This document shows, one piece after another, positions 20,649 to 31,074 of a stretch of 64,000 bases of DNA. The translations under genes were made by a program, and so were the position numbers. Under the pieces are notes generated by a model. It was not told the origin of the DNA and ran no database searches. It was given only the letters and a program-made list of their open reading frames with translations. Source of the DNA: Argyresthia goedartella (taxonomy: Eukaryota; Arthropoda; Insecta; Lepidoptera; Argyresthiidae); contig OX463827.1 in the NCBI GenBank assembly GCA_949825045.1, positions 6,408,501 to 6,472,500 of the forward strand, read 5' to 3'. Every line of letters begins with the position of its first letter. Within the stretch, counting starts at the first letter, position 1.

Positions 20649-20818
20649 CGACGACCAGTTTAGCCTAGCGGGTAGTGACCCTGCCTTCGAAGCTGACGGT
20701 CCCGGGTTCGAATCCCGAATTATAAGGGGCAAATATCTGTGTGATGAGTATGAATATTTGTTTCTGAGTCTTGGATGTTTTCTATCTCTACTAAATATAT
20801 CGTCGTCTAGTTCACATA
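20649..20818 (+). mobile_element. SINE-B copy 2
   Basis: The tRNA-like head ACCAGTTTAGCCTAGCGGG has B box GGTTCGAATCC, then TGATGAGTATGAATATTTG and CTTGGATGTTTTCTATCTC of the SINE-B body. Confidence 0.7.
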
Positions 20819-21340
20819 AAATTATTCTCTTATATTTATTTATATTATTTATTTATTATTATATCACACATGCCCTCGAAGTCGTTTTCCAGTAATTACA
20901 TTCACAATCACATTTGATAAGTCATTCGGGAAAATAATTGAGGACAAGCTTTGACTTGAGGAGAAATAATAGAAAACTTTATTTATTTATTACCATGGAA
21001 AACCAACAGCAGTGATATAAATTAGATATTAACTTAGAACTAGAAAGCCAATTACAGGTTTTCACTTATAGTTTTAGGATATTCTTTGCAAGTATTTGCT
21101 TATAGTTGAGTACCTTTTGATTAACAATCATCAAGTATTGACATTATTTTAACTTTTAGACTAAATTAGTGAAACTAATTAAAATAATTTGAAACTACCT
21201 ATAATACTAACAAATGAAATAATTTAGAATTGCCTTATTTAGTTAGTGATCGCACCTCGTTTTAAATTGATGATCTAACGCGTGGATACTAGTTAAAAAA
21301 CAATTAGAACTAATCGATTATTGAGAGAGACAATTATCGC
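20819..21340. other. Unannotated AT-rich spacer
   Basis: No gene or repeat recognised. Confidence 0.35.
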
Positions 21341-21342
21341 TC

Positions 21343-21610
21343 ATCACACAGGAGATGCAGTTTCGAATCCTGACCATGTACCAATGAGATAATTAATTTA
21401 TCTTACTTACATTATCGGACGTTCAGTGTTTTGGATGACACGTTAAGCTGTAGGTCCCGGCTACTATCGCTACATGGTAGTGGTCGTAAAACCCCTTCAC
21501 CAACCCGCACTGAGCCAGCGTATGGTGGAGCATGGCTTAATCTTACTCGTATCCGAGTAAAGGCCTGTGCCCCTCGGTGGAGACTTTAATGGGCTACATT
21601 TTTTTTATCA
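21343..21610 (+). mobile_element. SINE-C copy 3
   Basis: GGAGATGCAGTTTCGAATCC, ACCATGTACCAATGAGATAA and the GGACGTTCAGTGTTTTGG body, ending at GGGCTACATTTTTTT. Confidence 0.65.
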
Positions 21611-21704
21611 TCCATTATTAATTACTATCTCACAAAGTCTTGCCAGAAAATTGTATTTTTCTTGTGTTTCAGAGTTCTCAAGTGTCAACCTACATTATGT
21701 ACAT

Positions 21705-22030
21705 TACGACCTTTGTGGCGCTTCGGTTCTGGCTCCGCCTACCATGCGAGAGGTCCCGGGTTCGATCCCCGCCTGGGGATACAGAAAAAAAAAACCTAGG
21801 TCTTGGATGCTTATATGTGCCTGTATATAATCATAAACCTTTACATACAGGCACATACATTGCTTCTGGCCCCACACTAGGATACCCTGCGTCGTGGGAA
21901 CCAGAAACAGCGACGTCACACACAGATACCTATAAACATTCAAAACCTGGGGTTTTTTTCCTCTACCGGATTGAACCCCGGATCTCTCGCATGGTAGGTA
22001 GAGAAACACGCTGAGCCACAGAGGTTGTCG
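21705..22030. mobile_element. Inverted pair of SINE-D copies
   Basis: A + copy (21705-21860, head with GGTCCCGGGTTCGATCCCCG) is followed tail-to-tail by a - copy (about 21845-22030, head with ATTGAACCCCGGATC). The tails meet at CCTGTATATAATCATAAACC. Transcription through both would give a hairpin. Confidence 0.7.
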
Positions 22031-22035
22031 AATGT

Positions 22036-22155
22036 AACCGTGTTACCACAAAAAATATTAAACAGCGTTTAACCTTAAAAAAAACGTCAAATGCTATACG
22101 TTTTTGTTTTTAAACAAGTGTTGAACAGTAGTTTATTTTTTTGTGGTAAGGCCCT
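22036..22155 (+). mobile_element. TTACCACAAA-ended MITE, copy 1
   Basis: CGTGTTACCACAAAAAATAT at one end and TTTTTTTGTGGTAAGGCC at the other, about 120 bp. Near-identical architecture at 29050-29166 and, reversed, at 46258-46370. Confidence 0.75.
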
Positions 22156-22256
22156 AAATGTTTATGTTTATTACATAGCGTCACGCCATTTCTCATACGC
22201 AGTGGTAGAAGCACATTTGCTAGCTACTACATAGCTACATTTACTTACTTCTGTGC

Positions 22257-22410
22257 CAGAAGCCCTAATAGGGCAGCTTGATAACCTCTGACAGTCGGGT
22301 TGATCACAAGCCCGACGCCCCTCAATCAACCCGCACTGAGCCAGCGTGATGGAGTATGGCTCAATCTTATCCGGGAGAGGACCGGGCCCCTCGGTGGGGA
22401 CATTAATAAT
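22257..22410 (+). mobile_element. SINE-C related 3' body, copy 7
   Basis: AGAAGCCCTAATAGGGCAGC, CAACCCGCACTGAGCCAGCG and CCCCTCGGTGGGGACATTAA. Confidence 0.65.
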
Positions 22411-22615
22411 ATAATAATAAAATATTTATTCTCAGAAAACACGGTTCCATAGTATTGTTAGTACAAAAAGAGAATTTCCTAATCTATGTTAGTTACACCT
22501 TAAAATAAAATAAAAATAAATAAGTAGGCAACTTATAGCGGATAGCGAGGCAGAGAAGATGCCTGTACCCAGCAGTGGGTAGGTGTGGGCTGATTAATGA
22601 TGATGATGAGCCTAT
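22411..22615 (+). mobile_element. LINE 3' ends, including GCCCAGCAGTGGG-type terminus
   Basis: 22545-22612 reads GCGAGGCAGAGAAGATGCC, CCAGCAGTGGGTAGGTGTGG and ends in GATGATGATGAG. This is the usual terminus of a lepidopteran LINE. 22420-22520 looks like another, minus-strand, AT-rich LINE end. Confidence 0.55.
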
Positions 22616-23305
22616 TTATCCAGCGAGGTGCCGGTCACCACCTTTATCCAGTGCTTTAAAATAGGTCCATCGACCCTATCTGCTATAACAGTCAGGATAC
22701 CGCTCCGCTGGTGCTGCCGCGAACTCTGTGCATTAGTGAGGCCACGCGTTTCCTTATTATTGCATGAAACCCGTCCGTGCGGGCTTCTGCAAACATGCCT
22801 GACGCACTACGCACATTAAAGGGCTACATTTGTTTATTACTTTATTAATTTATTCCGTGTCATATAATACTTCGTCGTTCTTACCTCAATATGATTTTCT
22901 CTCTGAGTGAAATTACGTCAGATCAGGTAATGTATCCCAGCCAGCACAAACCTTCTGAGTGAGTTCTGTTTAACAGCAGTCATAGAAACTAATTTCTGGA
23001 TAAGATTACCGTAGATAGCGCTTACTCAGACGTTATTCAATCAATTGGGCACAGAATGATACTGCTTATAGCTGTGTAATAGCAACGTAACAGATATAAT
23101 TAGCTTTGAATAATTGTTAAATAAAATATTTTTTTTAATACTAGTATTACAGCTATGCTAGATGATGAATGAACTTTATGCTTAGTCCTTCAAAGCTCAA
23201 TATTCAGATAATACAACAGCGTTTAGCTTATTTAAGTATATTTAATCAAGAAGTTAATCAAATTAAATTTGAATTGACAGTCCCGATTACGTACGATCTA
23301 TAGTT
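22616..23305. other. Unannotated spacer
   Basis: No gene or repeat that I can support. Confidence 0.35.
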
Positions 23306-23709
23306 TGTATATGTCACCGTAAGATAGTCGAAACCGTTAGTTGATAAACTAACATTTTTTTTCTCGTTAGTTGGTTAACTACAGATAGTAAACTGTAGCT
23401 TACTGCTTACTATAAGACGCGTTAGTTGATAAACTAACGGTTAAAACCATTCAATAGTAAACTTGTTTTAACTTGAATTGCAAACGAAATACCAGGGCAA
23501 ACACTGCGGTAGCTTAGGTGAAGACTAGAGGGGGCGAGTGCAGCGAAGCCCCCGAATAGTCTTCGTGTTAGGTTGACATGTAAGAACAAAATAAACGTAA
23601 ATTCCAAACCCTTTCGATCTGGTTTACTAACTATCTGTCGATAGTTGATCAAATAACGCATTAGTCTATCAACTAACGGTTTTGACTATCTTACAGTGAC
23701 ATATATATG
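23306..23709 (+). mobile_element. MITE-2, copy 1 (GTTAGTTGATAAACTAAC family)
   Basis: Inverted ends TATATGTCACCGTAAGATAG (from 23308) and CTATCTTACAGTGACATATA (to about 23708), with several GTTAGTTGATAAACTAAC-type palindromes inside. The core (GCGGTAGCTTAGGTGAAGAC, GGGGGCGAGTGCAGCGAAGC, GTGTTAGGTTGACATG) is clearly related to the MITE-1 core although the ends are unrelated. Confidence 0.7.
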
Positions 23710-24426
23710 GTCTAGAATAATCTTACAGTGACATATATATGGTCTAGAATAATCTTACAGTGACATATATATGGTCTAGAATAATCTTACAGTGACATAT
23801 ATATGGTCTAGAATAATCTTACAGTGACATATATATGGTCTAGAATAATCTTACAGTGACATATATATGGTCTAGAATAATCTTACAGTGACATATATAT
23901 GGTCTAGAATAATCTTACAGTGACATATATATGGTCTAGAATAATCTTACAGTGACATATATATGGTCTAGAATAATCTTACAGTGACATATATATGGTC
24001 TAGAATAATCTTACAGTGACATATATATGGTCTAGAATAATCTTACAGTGACATATATATGGTCTAGAATAATCTTACAGTGACATATATATGGTCTAGA
24101 ATAATCTTACAGTAACATATATATGGTCTAGAATAATCTTAGAGTGACAAATATATGGTCTAGAATAATCTTACAGTGACATATATATGGTCTAGAATAA
24201 TCTTACAGTGACATATATATGGTCTAGAATAATCTTACAGTGACATATATATGGTCTAGAATAATCTTACAGTGACATATATATGGTCTAGAATAATCTT
24301 ACAGTGACATATATATGGTCTAGAATAATCTTACAGTGACATATATATGGTCTAGAATAATCTTACAGTGACATATATATGGTCTAGAATAATCTTACAG
24401 TGACATATATATGGTCTAGAATAATC
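23691..24426. repeat. 32-bp satellite, 23 tandem copies
   Basis: 736 bp equals exactly 23 units of TTACAGTGACATATATATGG plus TCTAGAATAATC. Nearly all units are identical; two in the middle (about 24110-24150) differ by one to three bases. The first 18 or so bases of the unit are the terminal repeat of the MITE-2 copy that the array abuts; the remainder is its flank. Confidence 0.95.
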
Positions 24427-24900
24427 CAGACTAACATGTATCATATGTTTTGGCCCGCTAAATGATAATTATTAAGTCCGCCCAGACGAAGTTAGCAGCA
24501 GCAGCTGGTGTAAAATAAGACACAATAATTTCCGTGCTGTCTCTCATTTACCAGCTGAAAGGAAGCACAATTTTCACGAAGTAAATGCGGTTGGCAGCAC
24601 GCGGGCGCTTCCCGTCCCGACCCGCCGTTCGAAATACGCATTCTACAACTCGCATATTATCCGTACAGTGCGGGGAGACGTTTTGCTTAGGTATTTAGGA
24701 TGCAGTAAAACAAATCAGGATCTTCTTTAAAACGCCATTGCACGTAACTTAAACTTAAAATAAGCCCCCAAATTCCTCTTGCGATGTGAAAATCAAAAAT
24801 TATTTAAGTCCATTCTTCACATTAAAAGTAACAGAAGGGATTTCTAAGATCGTGGAGAGTAAGAGTAAGCAGACAGACAGACACACACACAGACACACAG
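24427..24900. other. Unannotated, partly GC-richer spacer
   Basis: 24590-24680 is CpG-richer (GGGCGCTTCCCGTCCCGACC) but no promoter motif set or frame is apparent. An (AC)n-like run occurs at 24876-24903. Confidence 0.35.
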
Positions 24901-24904
24901 ACAC

Positions 24905-24985
24905 GGGGCCATTTCATTGGCTGACCATATTTGGGAGAATGATAGTACCCATAATTAGGAACAACTTTCCCCAAGAAACATATTC
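24905..24985 (+). mobile_element. MITE-3 fragment (GACCATATTTTGG family)
   Basis: GGCTGACCATATTTGGGAGA and ACAACTTTCCCCAAGAAACA; relatives at 25935-26125 (minus) and 50716-50830. Confidence 0.55.
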
Positions 24986-25010
24986 ATAAATCTTTAGCCA
25001 AGACAGTTAT

Positions 25011-25874
25011 TTAACCCTTAGCCAGGTTGTGGGCACATAGTGACCACATAGCAATTTTTTTTTAACGGGCTGATGCTATATATTGGCCACAATATGTCAT
25101 GACAATATTGTCTATGAATGGGTTAATAAAAAAATAAAAAAAAGTTGGTGTATCCGAACAAGTTGTTTGACATTTCGATTGTCAAAATCAAATCTGCGTT
25201 TCAACTGCTACTTTTGCTGTTCTGTGTTGAATTTAAATGCAATTATGTCGAAAATAAACAAGGTATGTGCTATTTATTGTAACTTTTTGATAGTTTATAT
25301 GTTTATTTATCCGTGTTTTTGTTCGCTTTATCGTTGTATTTGATTTTCTGTGAAATAATTGCTCTCAAAGTATGTGGTCCCCATACGCCATCTGCCTGTC
25401 TGAATAAATGAATGTGGTCTCCATGCGCCCACTGTCTTTCTAACTATCTAGCTAATTATTAAGGGTAAGATCTCACTCACGAGATACACTGCATGAAAAA
25501 CCGATGATTTAACCCATTGAAACCAAACAAAATTCCTTTTCATAACACTATTTGGATCTTTTCAGAACCCACGAAAAAGTATTCGAGATCATGAGATTGA
25601 AAAGGCTTTACGAGAAATTTACGCATCGTAGCGTTCACTTACTGTAATGTAGCCCTACCCTTAACTAATCTAAAAACTACTTGCCGGGCAGTGGTCACAT
25701 ACAGACCACATTTTTTCTTTTTAACGGCCTGTGGTCATATAGAGACCACACGGTTTTTTTTCAAGAATAGGTGAAGATAAAAAAAAAACAAGAAGTTAGT
25801 TTTTTCATAATCCTGTTATCTACCAAAATCAGTATTCAAAATAAAAAAAATCTCTGGGCCTGGCTAAGGGTTAA
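25011..25874. mobile_element. TTAA-flanked TIR element, 864 bp (piggyBac-like)
   Basis: Opens TTAACCCTTAGCCAGG (25011-25026) and closes CCTGGCTAAGGGTTAA (25859-25874). So the TIR is CCCTTAGCCAGG and the target TTAA is duplicated. A TTAA target and CCC start are the hallmark of piggyBac-type elements. The interior contains repeated GTGGTC-CATA-GACCACA words and a frame of 86 codons (25083-25343) without transposase features. It is non-autonomous. Confidence 0.65.
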
Positions 25875-25884
25875 AAAGATACAT

Positions 25885-26130
25885 TAATAGAAAACATATG
25901 TATAAAGGCGAGCTTATCTCTAAAAAGAGATTTCTTCCAGCAATATGGTCGCAAACAAAAAAAAGATTCTCCCATAGTAACTTGTAATCAGCTGATCGGA
26001 TCAACGTACTGAGGGACGATTATTTTTTTCATTTGCGACCATAGTTTCTTGGGGAAAGTCGTTCGTAATGAATTAATGATGGGTCATCCCCCAGAATATG
26101 GTCAGCTAAGTAAATGTTACCCTGTAGAAC
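25885..26130 (-). mobile_element. LINE 3' end followed by MITE-3 copy
   Basis: 25890-25937: TATAAAGGCGAGCTTATCTC and AGATTTCTTCCAGCA. From 25938: ATATGGTCGCAAAC ... GGGGAAAGTCGTTCG ... GAATATGGTCAGCTAAGTAA ... ACCCTG, the reverse of the MITE-3 pieces at 24905 and 50716. Confidence 0.55.
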
Positions 26131-26207
26131 GGTAAGTCCTGTTTTTATCTCGTAAAATCTTGCGTCCAAGAATAAAATTAAAATAAAATTTATTCTCCTA
26201 TTATATA

Positions 26208-26555
26208 TGTCACCGTAAGCTCAAAACCGTTAGTTGATAAACTAACGCGTTAGGGTTTAGAATTAACGTGTCTTTTGTTCTTACATGTCAACCTAACACG
26301 AAGACTATTCGGGGGCTTCGCTGCGCCGCCGCCCCCTCTAGTCTTCACCTGAGCTACCGCAGTGTTTGCCCTGGGTATTTCGTTTGGAATTCAAGTTTAA
26401 ACCAGCTTACTATTTAACGGTTTTAACCGTCAGTCTATCAACTAACGCGTCATATAGTAAGCAGTTGACTACTACGCTACTACGCTACAGTTGACTATCT
26501 GTCGATAGTTCACCAACTAACGAGAAAAAAAACGTTAGTTAGTTCATGTGCAATA
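26208..26555 (-). mobile_element. MITE-2, copy 2
   Basis: TATATATGTCACCGTAAGCT, CCGTTAGTTGATAAACTAAC, AACCTAACACGAAGACTATT, the GC-rich core with GGGGGCTTCGCTGCG, and CGTTAGTTAGTTCA at the far side. Orientation of the core is opposite to copy 1. Confidence 0.65.
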
Positions 26556-26754
26556 AAAATTATGTGAAAAGATGTGTACAAATTAAAACAGTTTTTCATA
26601 AAACCAACTGCAAAAGCGGCGTAGGGGCCCTGTAGATCTTTAAAGAGGGGACAGATGTAAACTAACTTCCTCTCGACGTAATTGCATGTATTTATGAAAG
26701 CAAAACAGTCTACTCTCACGACCAATAAAGTCGGATTTACCGAGGGTCTAATTC

Positions 26755-27475
26755 ACAGCACTGGACGCACACGAAGGGTTTCGTACCATTCGTTCAAGAC
26801 AGCTTCACCACTAAAAATAGTACAACAAAAAGAGAATTATAACAGTAAAAACTCCTAATCTAGTGCAACAAAAACACCACTAAAAATAAAACAACAAAAT
26901 TAGTACAATAGCAGTATAAACTAATAATCTAGTGCAACAAAAAAAACCTAAATTATATCAAATTATATTAATATAATGTGGAATTATTAATCATAATATT
27001 AAAGATAAAATAAAACTAATTACCGGAGAAAAATAGTAAGAAACATAATTTGAATATAAAGGGTAAGTTTAGTAGTAAATCATTTTAATGCATCTCTAAA
27101 TATTCGAGAAGAATCGAACCCACCTGAGATTACGAAACCGACATCAAACCAACTGCGCCACCAGAACTATGGGATGAGCCGCGAAATGTACGATCTTATT
27201 TGAATCATGTTATGGCTTCTTACATCGCGGAGGTTGTTAAAACCGTCTCTAGTATAGGAAACTGCTTTAATTCATAAAATCTCGTGAAGTTAATTATTTG
27301 TTGCTGAAGCGGCAACATAAATAAACATTCTGTGAAAATTTCATCTCTCTACCTGTTACGGTTCATGAGATACAGCAGGCTGACGGACGGACGGACAAAC
27401 AGACGGACAGCGGAGGCTTAGTAATAGGGTGCCGTTTGGCAAACTTCGGGTACGGAACCGTAAAAAGCTTAAATA
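26755..27475 (-). mobile_element. Lepidopteran GGTTCCGTACC-type repeat, copy 5, with a nested tRNA-like piece
   Basis: CGAAGGGTTTCGTACC (26773), GGTTCATGAGATACAGC and GACGGACGGACGGAC (27385) and TACGGAACCGTAAAAA (27452). Between them 27108-27172 holds a minus-strand tRNA-like head (AATCGAACCCACCTGAG, CCAACTGCGCCACCAGAAC), probably another SINE. Confidence 0.55.
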
Positions 27476-27513
27476 TCGGAAATAATAAACCTATCATCTT
27501 ATATATATATATA

Positions 27514-27929
27514 TACAGGGTGTTAACGGGGTCATGATTCAAACCTATCGGTCCTAACTCGAAGAATTAATGCGATTTCAAGTATAGGGCAAATTTTTAA
27601 AAAATTACAGCCTTTTTTAAACTAATCAACAATTTATTTATCCCAGTTAATAACTCAGATTATGGTAACCCTATTAATTCATGATAAAACCTTTTTAATA
27701 AACAAATGATTAGATGAGTAAGTAGTAGGTAATTGTCAACCGTCACGTCATAAGGGTCATGTCACCGTAGGGTGACCATAATAATTAATAAATAGGGAAT
27801 CATTTTTAGTTTTTTTTTACCTGCGAAAAAAGTGCTAATTTATGCACTCCAATCTACAGCGTTGTATTCCTAATTAAGTGCCAAGTCTATTTTCTCTTTC
27901 TTGCTACACGACCCCGTTAACACCCTGTA
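27514..27929. mobile_element. TA-flanked TIR element, about 412 bp
   Basis: CAGGGTGTTAACGGGGTC at 27516 and its exact reverse complement at 27910-27927, each bounded by TA within a TATATA tract. This suggests a Tc1-mariner-like or similar non-autonomous element. No transposase frame. Confidence 0.75.
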
Positions 27930-27996
27930 TATATATATCATACCCTCAAATTTAATTATTCAGCAGCAAATTGAACATTTGTCGCTGTTTTTTATT

Positions 27997-28340
27997 AATG
28001 GCTAGTATTTAATCGCATTAGATTTTCACAGTAAAAAAGGATCAGCAAAAACATTGTTCTAACATGTTCAACCTAATACGAAGGATAAAGGGGGCTTCGC
28101 TTCGCTTCGCTCACCCTCTTTACCCTTCACCTAAGCTACCGCAGCATTTTGCCCTGATATTTGCTGTAAAAATCAGTATATTTGGTGTGCAAATCAGTAT
28201 TATTAATAATAATAATCATTTATTTCAGACATAAGTCCATACAATATCTTAAAGTCTAGTGTAATGGTTTGTCAACAACAAAAATAAATAATCAAATACA
28301 TTAATAAAAATTATAGATGTGCAGTTTAATATTTCCCTTT
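27997..28340 (-). mobile_element. MITE-1 family, copy 6, interrupted by a LINE tail
   Basis: GGCTAGTATTTAATCGCA at the start, GGGGGCTTCGCTTCGCTTCG core, then ATTTGGTGTGCAAATCAGTA. About 115 bp (28204-28318) is inserted before the last TGTGCAGTTTAATATTTCCC. The insert starts with AATAATAATAATCATTTATT and is a minus-strand LINE 3' end. Confidence 0.7.
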
Positions 28341-29049
28341 ATTAATTGCCGCTGGCTTATTACTTGGTTGGATAGCTTAGATTTTTTGATGTTCGAACCA
28401 AGACTACCCCGTAAATGTAAGTTACCACAAACTCAAATCACCCCCATCTGGGTAACAACGCAAATCTATGTAGAGTTCAATACAAATATCTGAAATGTAT
28501 GAAAACAACTCAATCTATGTCTGTCCTTGGCGTATTCACGCCTTAAGAACAGAGCTGAATCAATTTCGATTACTTAAGGCATCGGTACAGGTCCATAGGC
28601 AAGGACAAAGGCTACCTTTTGTCGCGACAATACAGGCTGACTTTTAACTAGGTGACCATATTTTGGTGAATATCATCATTATTAACTACTTTCCTGTATA
28701 TATTTTTTAAATCCTTGACCAGATCTATTGATTACAGGTTACTATGATGACACAAAAAACTTTTTCGCTAGCGACAATAAAGGTTGCTGGGAAAAGTTGT
28801 TCATGCTGCATGCTATTAGTAGACTTATCAAAATTTGAAGCAACCGTTGAAATCCAAACATATTTTAAACCATAAATGTCGAGTTACCATAGTTTACTAC
28901 ACACACCTTACTCCGAACTAGAAAACAGGACATAATGGAATCCCACGACACATGATTTCCCTAGTAAGGGAACCACGGACATTTCTTAATTAAGACATAA
29001 AACCAGCATCAACTTTCCTGTAATTTTTTACTGAATAAATAAATTTCCT
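28341..29049. other. Unannotated, includes degenerate MITE-3 words
   Basis: 28650-28680 (TAGGTGACCATATTTTGGTG) and 28785 (GGGAAAAGTTGTTCATGC) resemble MITE-3 ends; otherwise nothing recognised. Confidence 0.35.
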
Positions 29050-29166
29050 CCGTGTTACCACAAAAAATATTAAACAGCGTTTAACCTCAAAACAAACGTC
29101 AAATCACATATATACCTATTTTAAAAAAGTGTTCAACACTAGTTTATCTCTTTGTGGTAAGGCCCT
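29050..29166 (+). mobile_element. TTACCACAAA-ended MITE, copy 2
   Basis: CGTGTTACCACAAAAAATAT to CTCTTTGTGGTAAGGCCC. Confidence 0.75.
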
Positions 29167-29429
29167 CTTTCTTTCTTTTAATAATTCCCCAAAATTAGGT
29201 TAGTTAATTAAATGTCACACTAGGTTATATAGGTTCCTTGAAGGTGCGAGGTCATGGACCTCAATACAAAACAATAATAGCGTCACACATGTTCCCATAC
29301 GGCGTGGTGGAGGCACGACTGCACCCACATATAACCAGTTATACAGATTGCGCACCAGCTAGCATAAAATAAGTCGAATGTAAAAATACGAGAACAAAAT
29401 TACCATCACATTCGCAATACCAGTTGATT

Positions 29430-29570
29430 TCCATAGTGGCAGCGCGGACAGGCCGAGTTTCCCTGCGCGTGCGCTTGTGTGCGTGCGGGATCGGGTTTCA
29501 CGTCGCGACGCGGCTGTGTAGGTGTGCGTGCCACGGCAGACTCACTGGCAACGTGATGTTGCGCGCGCGA
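29430..29570. promoter_or_regulatory. Isolated CpG-rich block
   Basis: A CpG-dense island (CCTGCGCGTGCGCTTG, CGTCGCGACGCGGC, TTGCGCGCGCGACTG) in AT-rich surroundings. A GTAG|GTGTGCG donor-like site lies at about 29520. I see no TATA box or initiator at a convincing spacing. It may be an alternative promoter/exon or just an unmethylated remnant. Confidence 0.25.
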
Positions 29571-30841
29571 CTGTTAGGGCTCGTTTAGTATGGAGGTTAA
29601 GGGTTTTGTTAGTTAGAACCTACAGCATTTTACTATGTTCAGTAATGAACAGAATTAGCTGGGCCGGAATGCGGGTTGCTCGCCTCCCTCAAATATGGCG
29701 AGGGGGGTGATGGCTGGTGCACAAGTCATACTCGTGAACGCGCGCTGCTGGGGGGACTGGTCCAGTCTGGTTTCTCATACATGATCAATTACATCTTTTG
29801 TTTGTTCTAAATTATTTCTTTTGTAAAATTGTTATTTTGAGACTTATTGGCACGTAACGATGTTATAATATTGTCATTATTTTTATGTTGTACATTGTTG
29901 CATAAAAACAATGACGATTTTTTTAAATGACATCCCGTAGAGTTTCTTGGTACGATCTTCATTGACAGGCGTGGTCCCGAAGCACTGATAGAGTTAATGT
30001 GTGTGTGCGAGAATTTCTGTGCGAGATCCAGCCATGAATGACCACTTTAATGGGAAATTTCCTTTTCCATACTCAAACTGTAATCAGTTTCTCAATAGTT
30101 TAGTTGATCATATTTGATTTATTTTTTATTTTTCTCCATGTTTGTGAGACTTTTTAAGTGTTTGCCTTTTAAAAGTGTATTTTTGAGTTTTTGCCTACTT
30201 TGAGTTTGCTGATTTTTTTCCAGTCAGCGTGGTTAGGGCACACATTGGCTTCAAATTTTTACGAAACGTGTGGCTCTGCTCGCTTACTCTGACATCAAGA
30301 AATTACTATCGATATCTTCGTTTACCTTAAATTGACGTTTGACCAACCAGAGAGCGATTTTTTTCATACAAACTCAATTAAAGCGACTGCATCAAAAGTC
30401 CAGCTACTACATCGCTATGGTACTTAGAACCTTGATCACATCGGAGCACAGATACTTATCAAAAACTCTGTGAATACGTCTTATTTTATACTAAGTAAGA
30501 AACTATTTTGATAAAATATGAACCGACAGGCAAAATTAACTCGACACTACGAGGTTGGATGAATATTGCATAACAAACAGTCTTCCATCGTGATTGCAGT
30601 TGACGTTTACATCAAAACATATTTACATTCAATATTCCCCCATCGTTTATTACATGAGGTGAGATTTAGAATAATCGAGATGACATAATTTAATCAATTT
30701 TGTGCTTCAAGATGAACGCACATTTATCCGCACCGGACGCACCGTACCGATCGACCGCGCAAAATGCATTTGCAAATTTGGGCAGCGAAATAAAAAGTAC
30801 AGTGTAGCGCCAGCGCATGTCTATCAAACGTTGCTCAAATC
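29571..30841. other. Unannotated intron-like sequence
   Basis: AT-rich unique sequence; no gene, RNA or repeat that I can support. Confidence 0.4.
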
Positions 30842-31074
30842 ACCCTATTTACACACATTGATCTAGCCCCAAACTAGGATTCCCTGTATCTTGGGTACTA
30901 GACAACGATACACATACTTATATAGATAAATATTATGCTTAGATAGATAAACAACCATGACTAGGGTACAAACATCCGTTCTCATCAAACAAATATTTGC
31001 CCCCACCGGGGCTCGAACCCGGGACCCTTGGCTTCGTAGGCAGGATCACTGCCGATTCATCCATTCGGGTCGTC
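30842..31074 (-). mobile_element. SINE-A copy 6
   Basis: Body from CTATTTACACACATTGATC, head with GGGGCTCGAACCCGGGACC and GCCGATTCATCCATTCGGG. It lacks the ACCTTGGACA end. Confidence 0.8.

Noticed and set aside
21640..22014. 124-codon forward and 101-codon reverse frames
   Set aside because: They translate the inverted SINE-D pair (GDTEKKNLGLG and similar).
23691..24426. CRISPR-like regular array
   Set aside because: The repeats are head-to-tail with no unique spacers and the unit derives from a transposon end; the DNA is eukaryotic.
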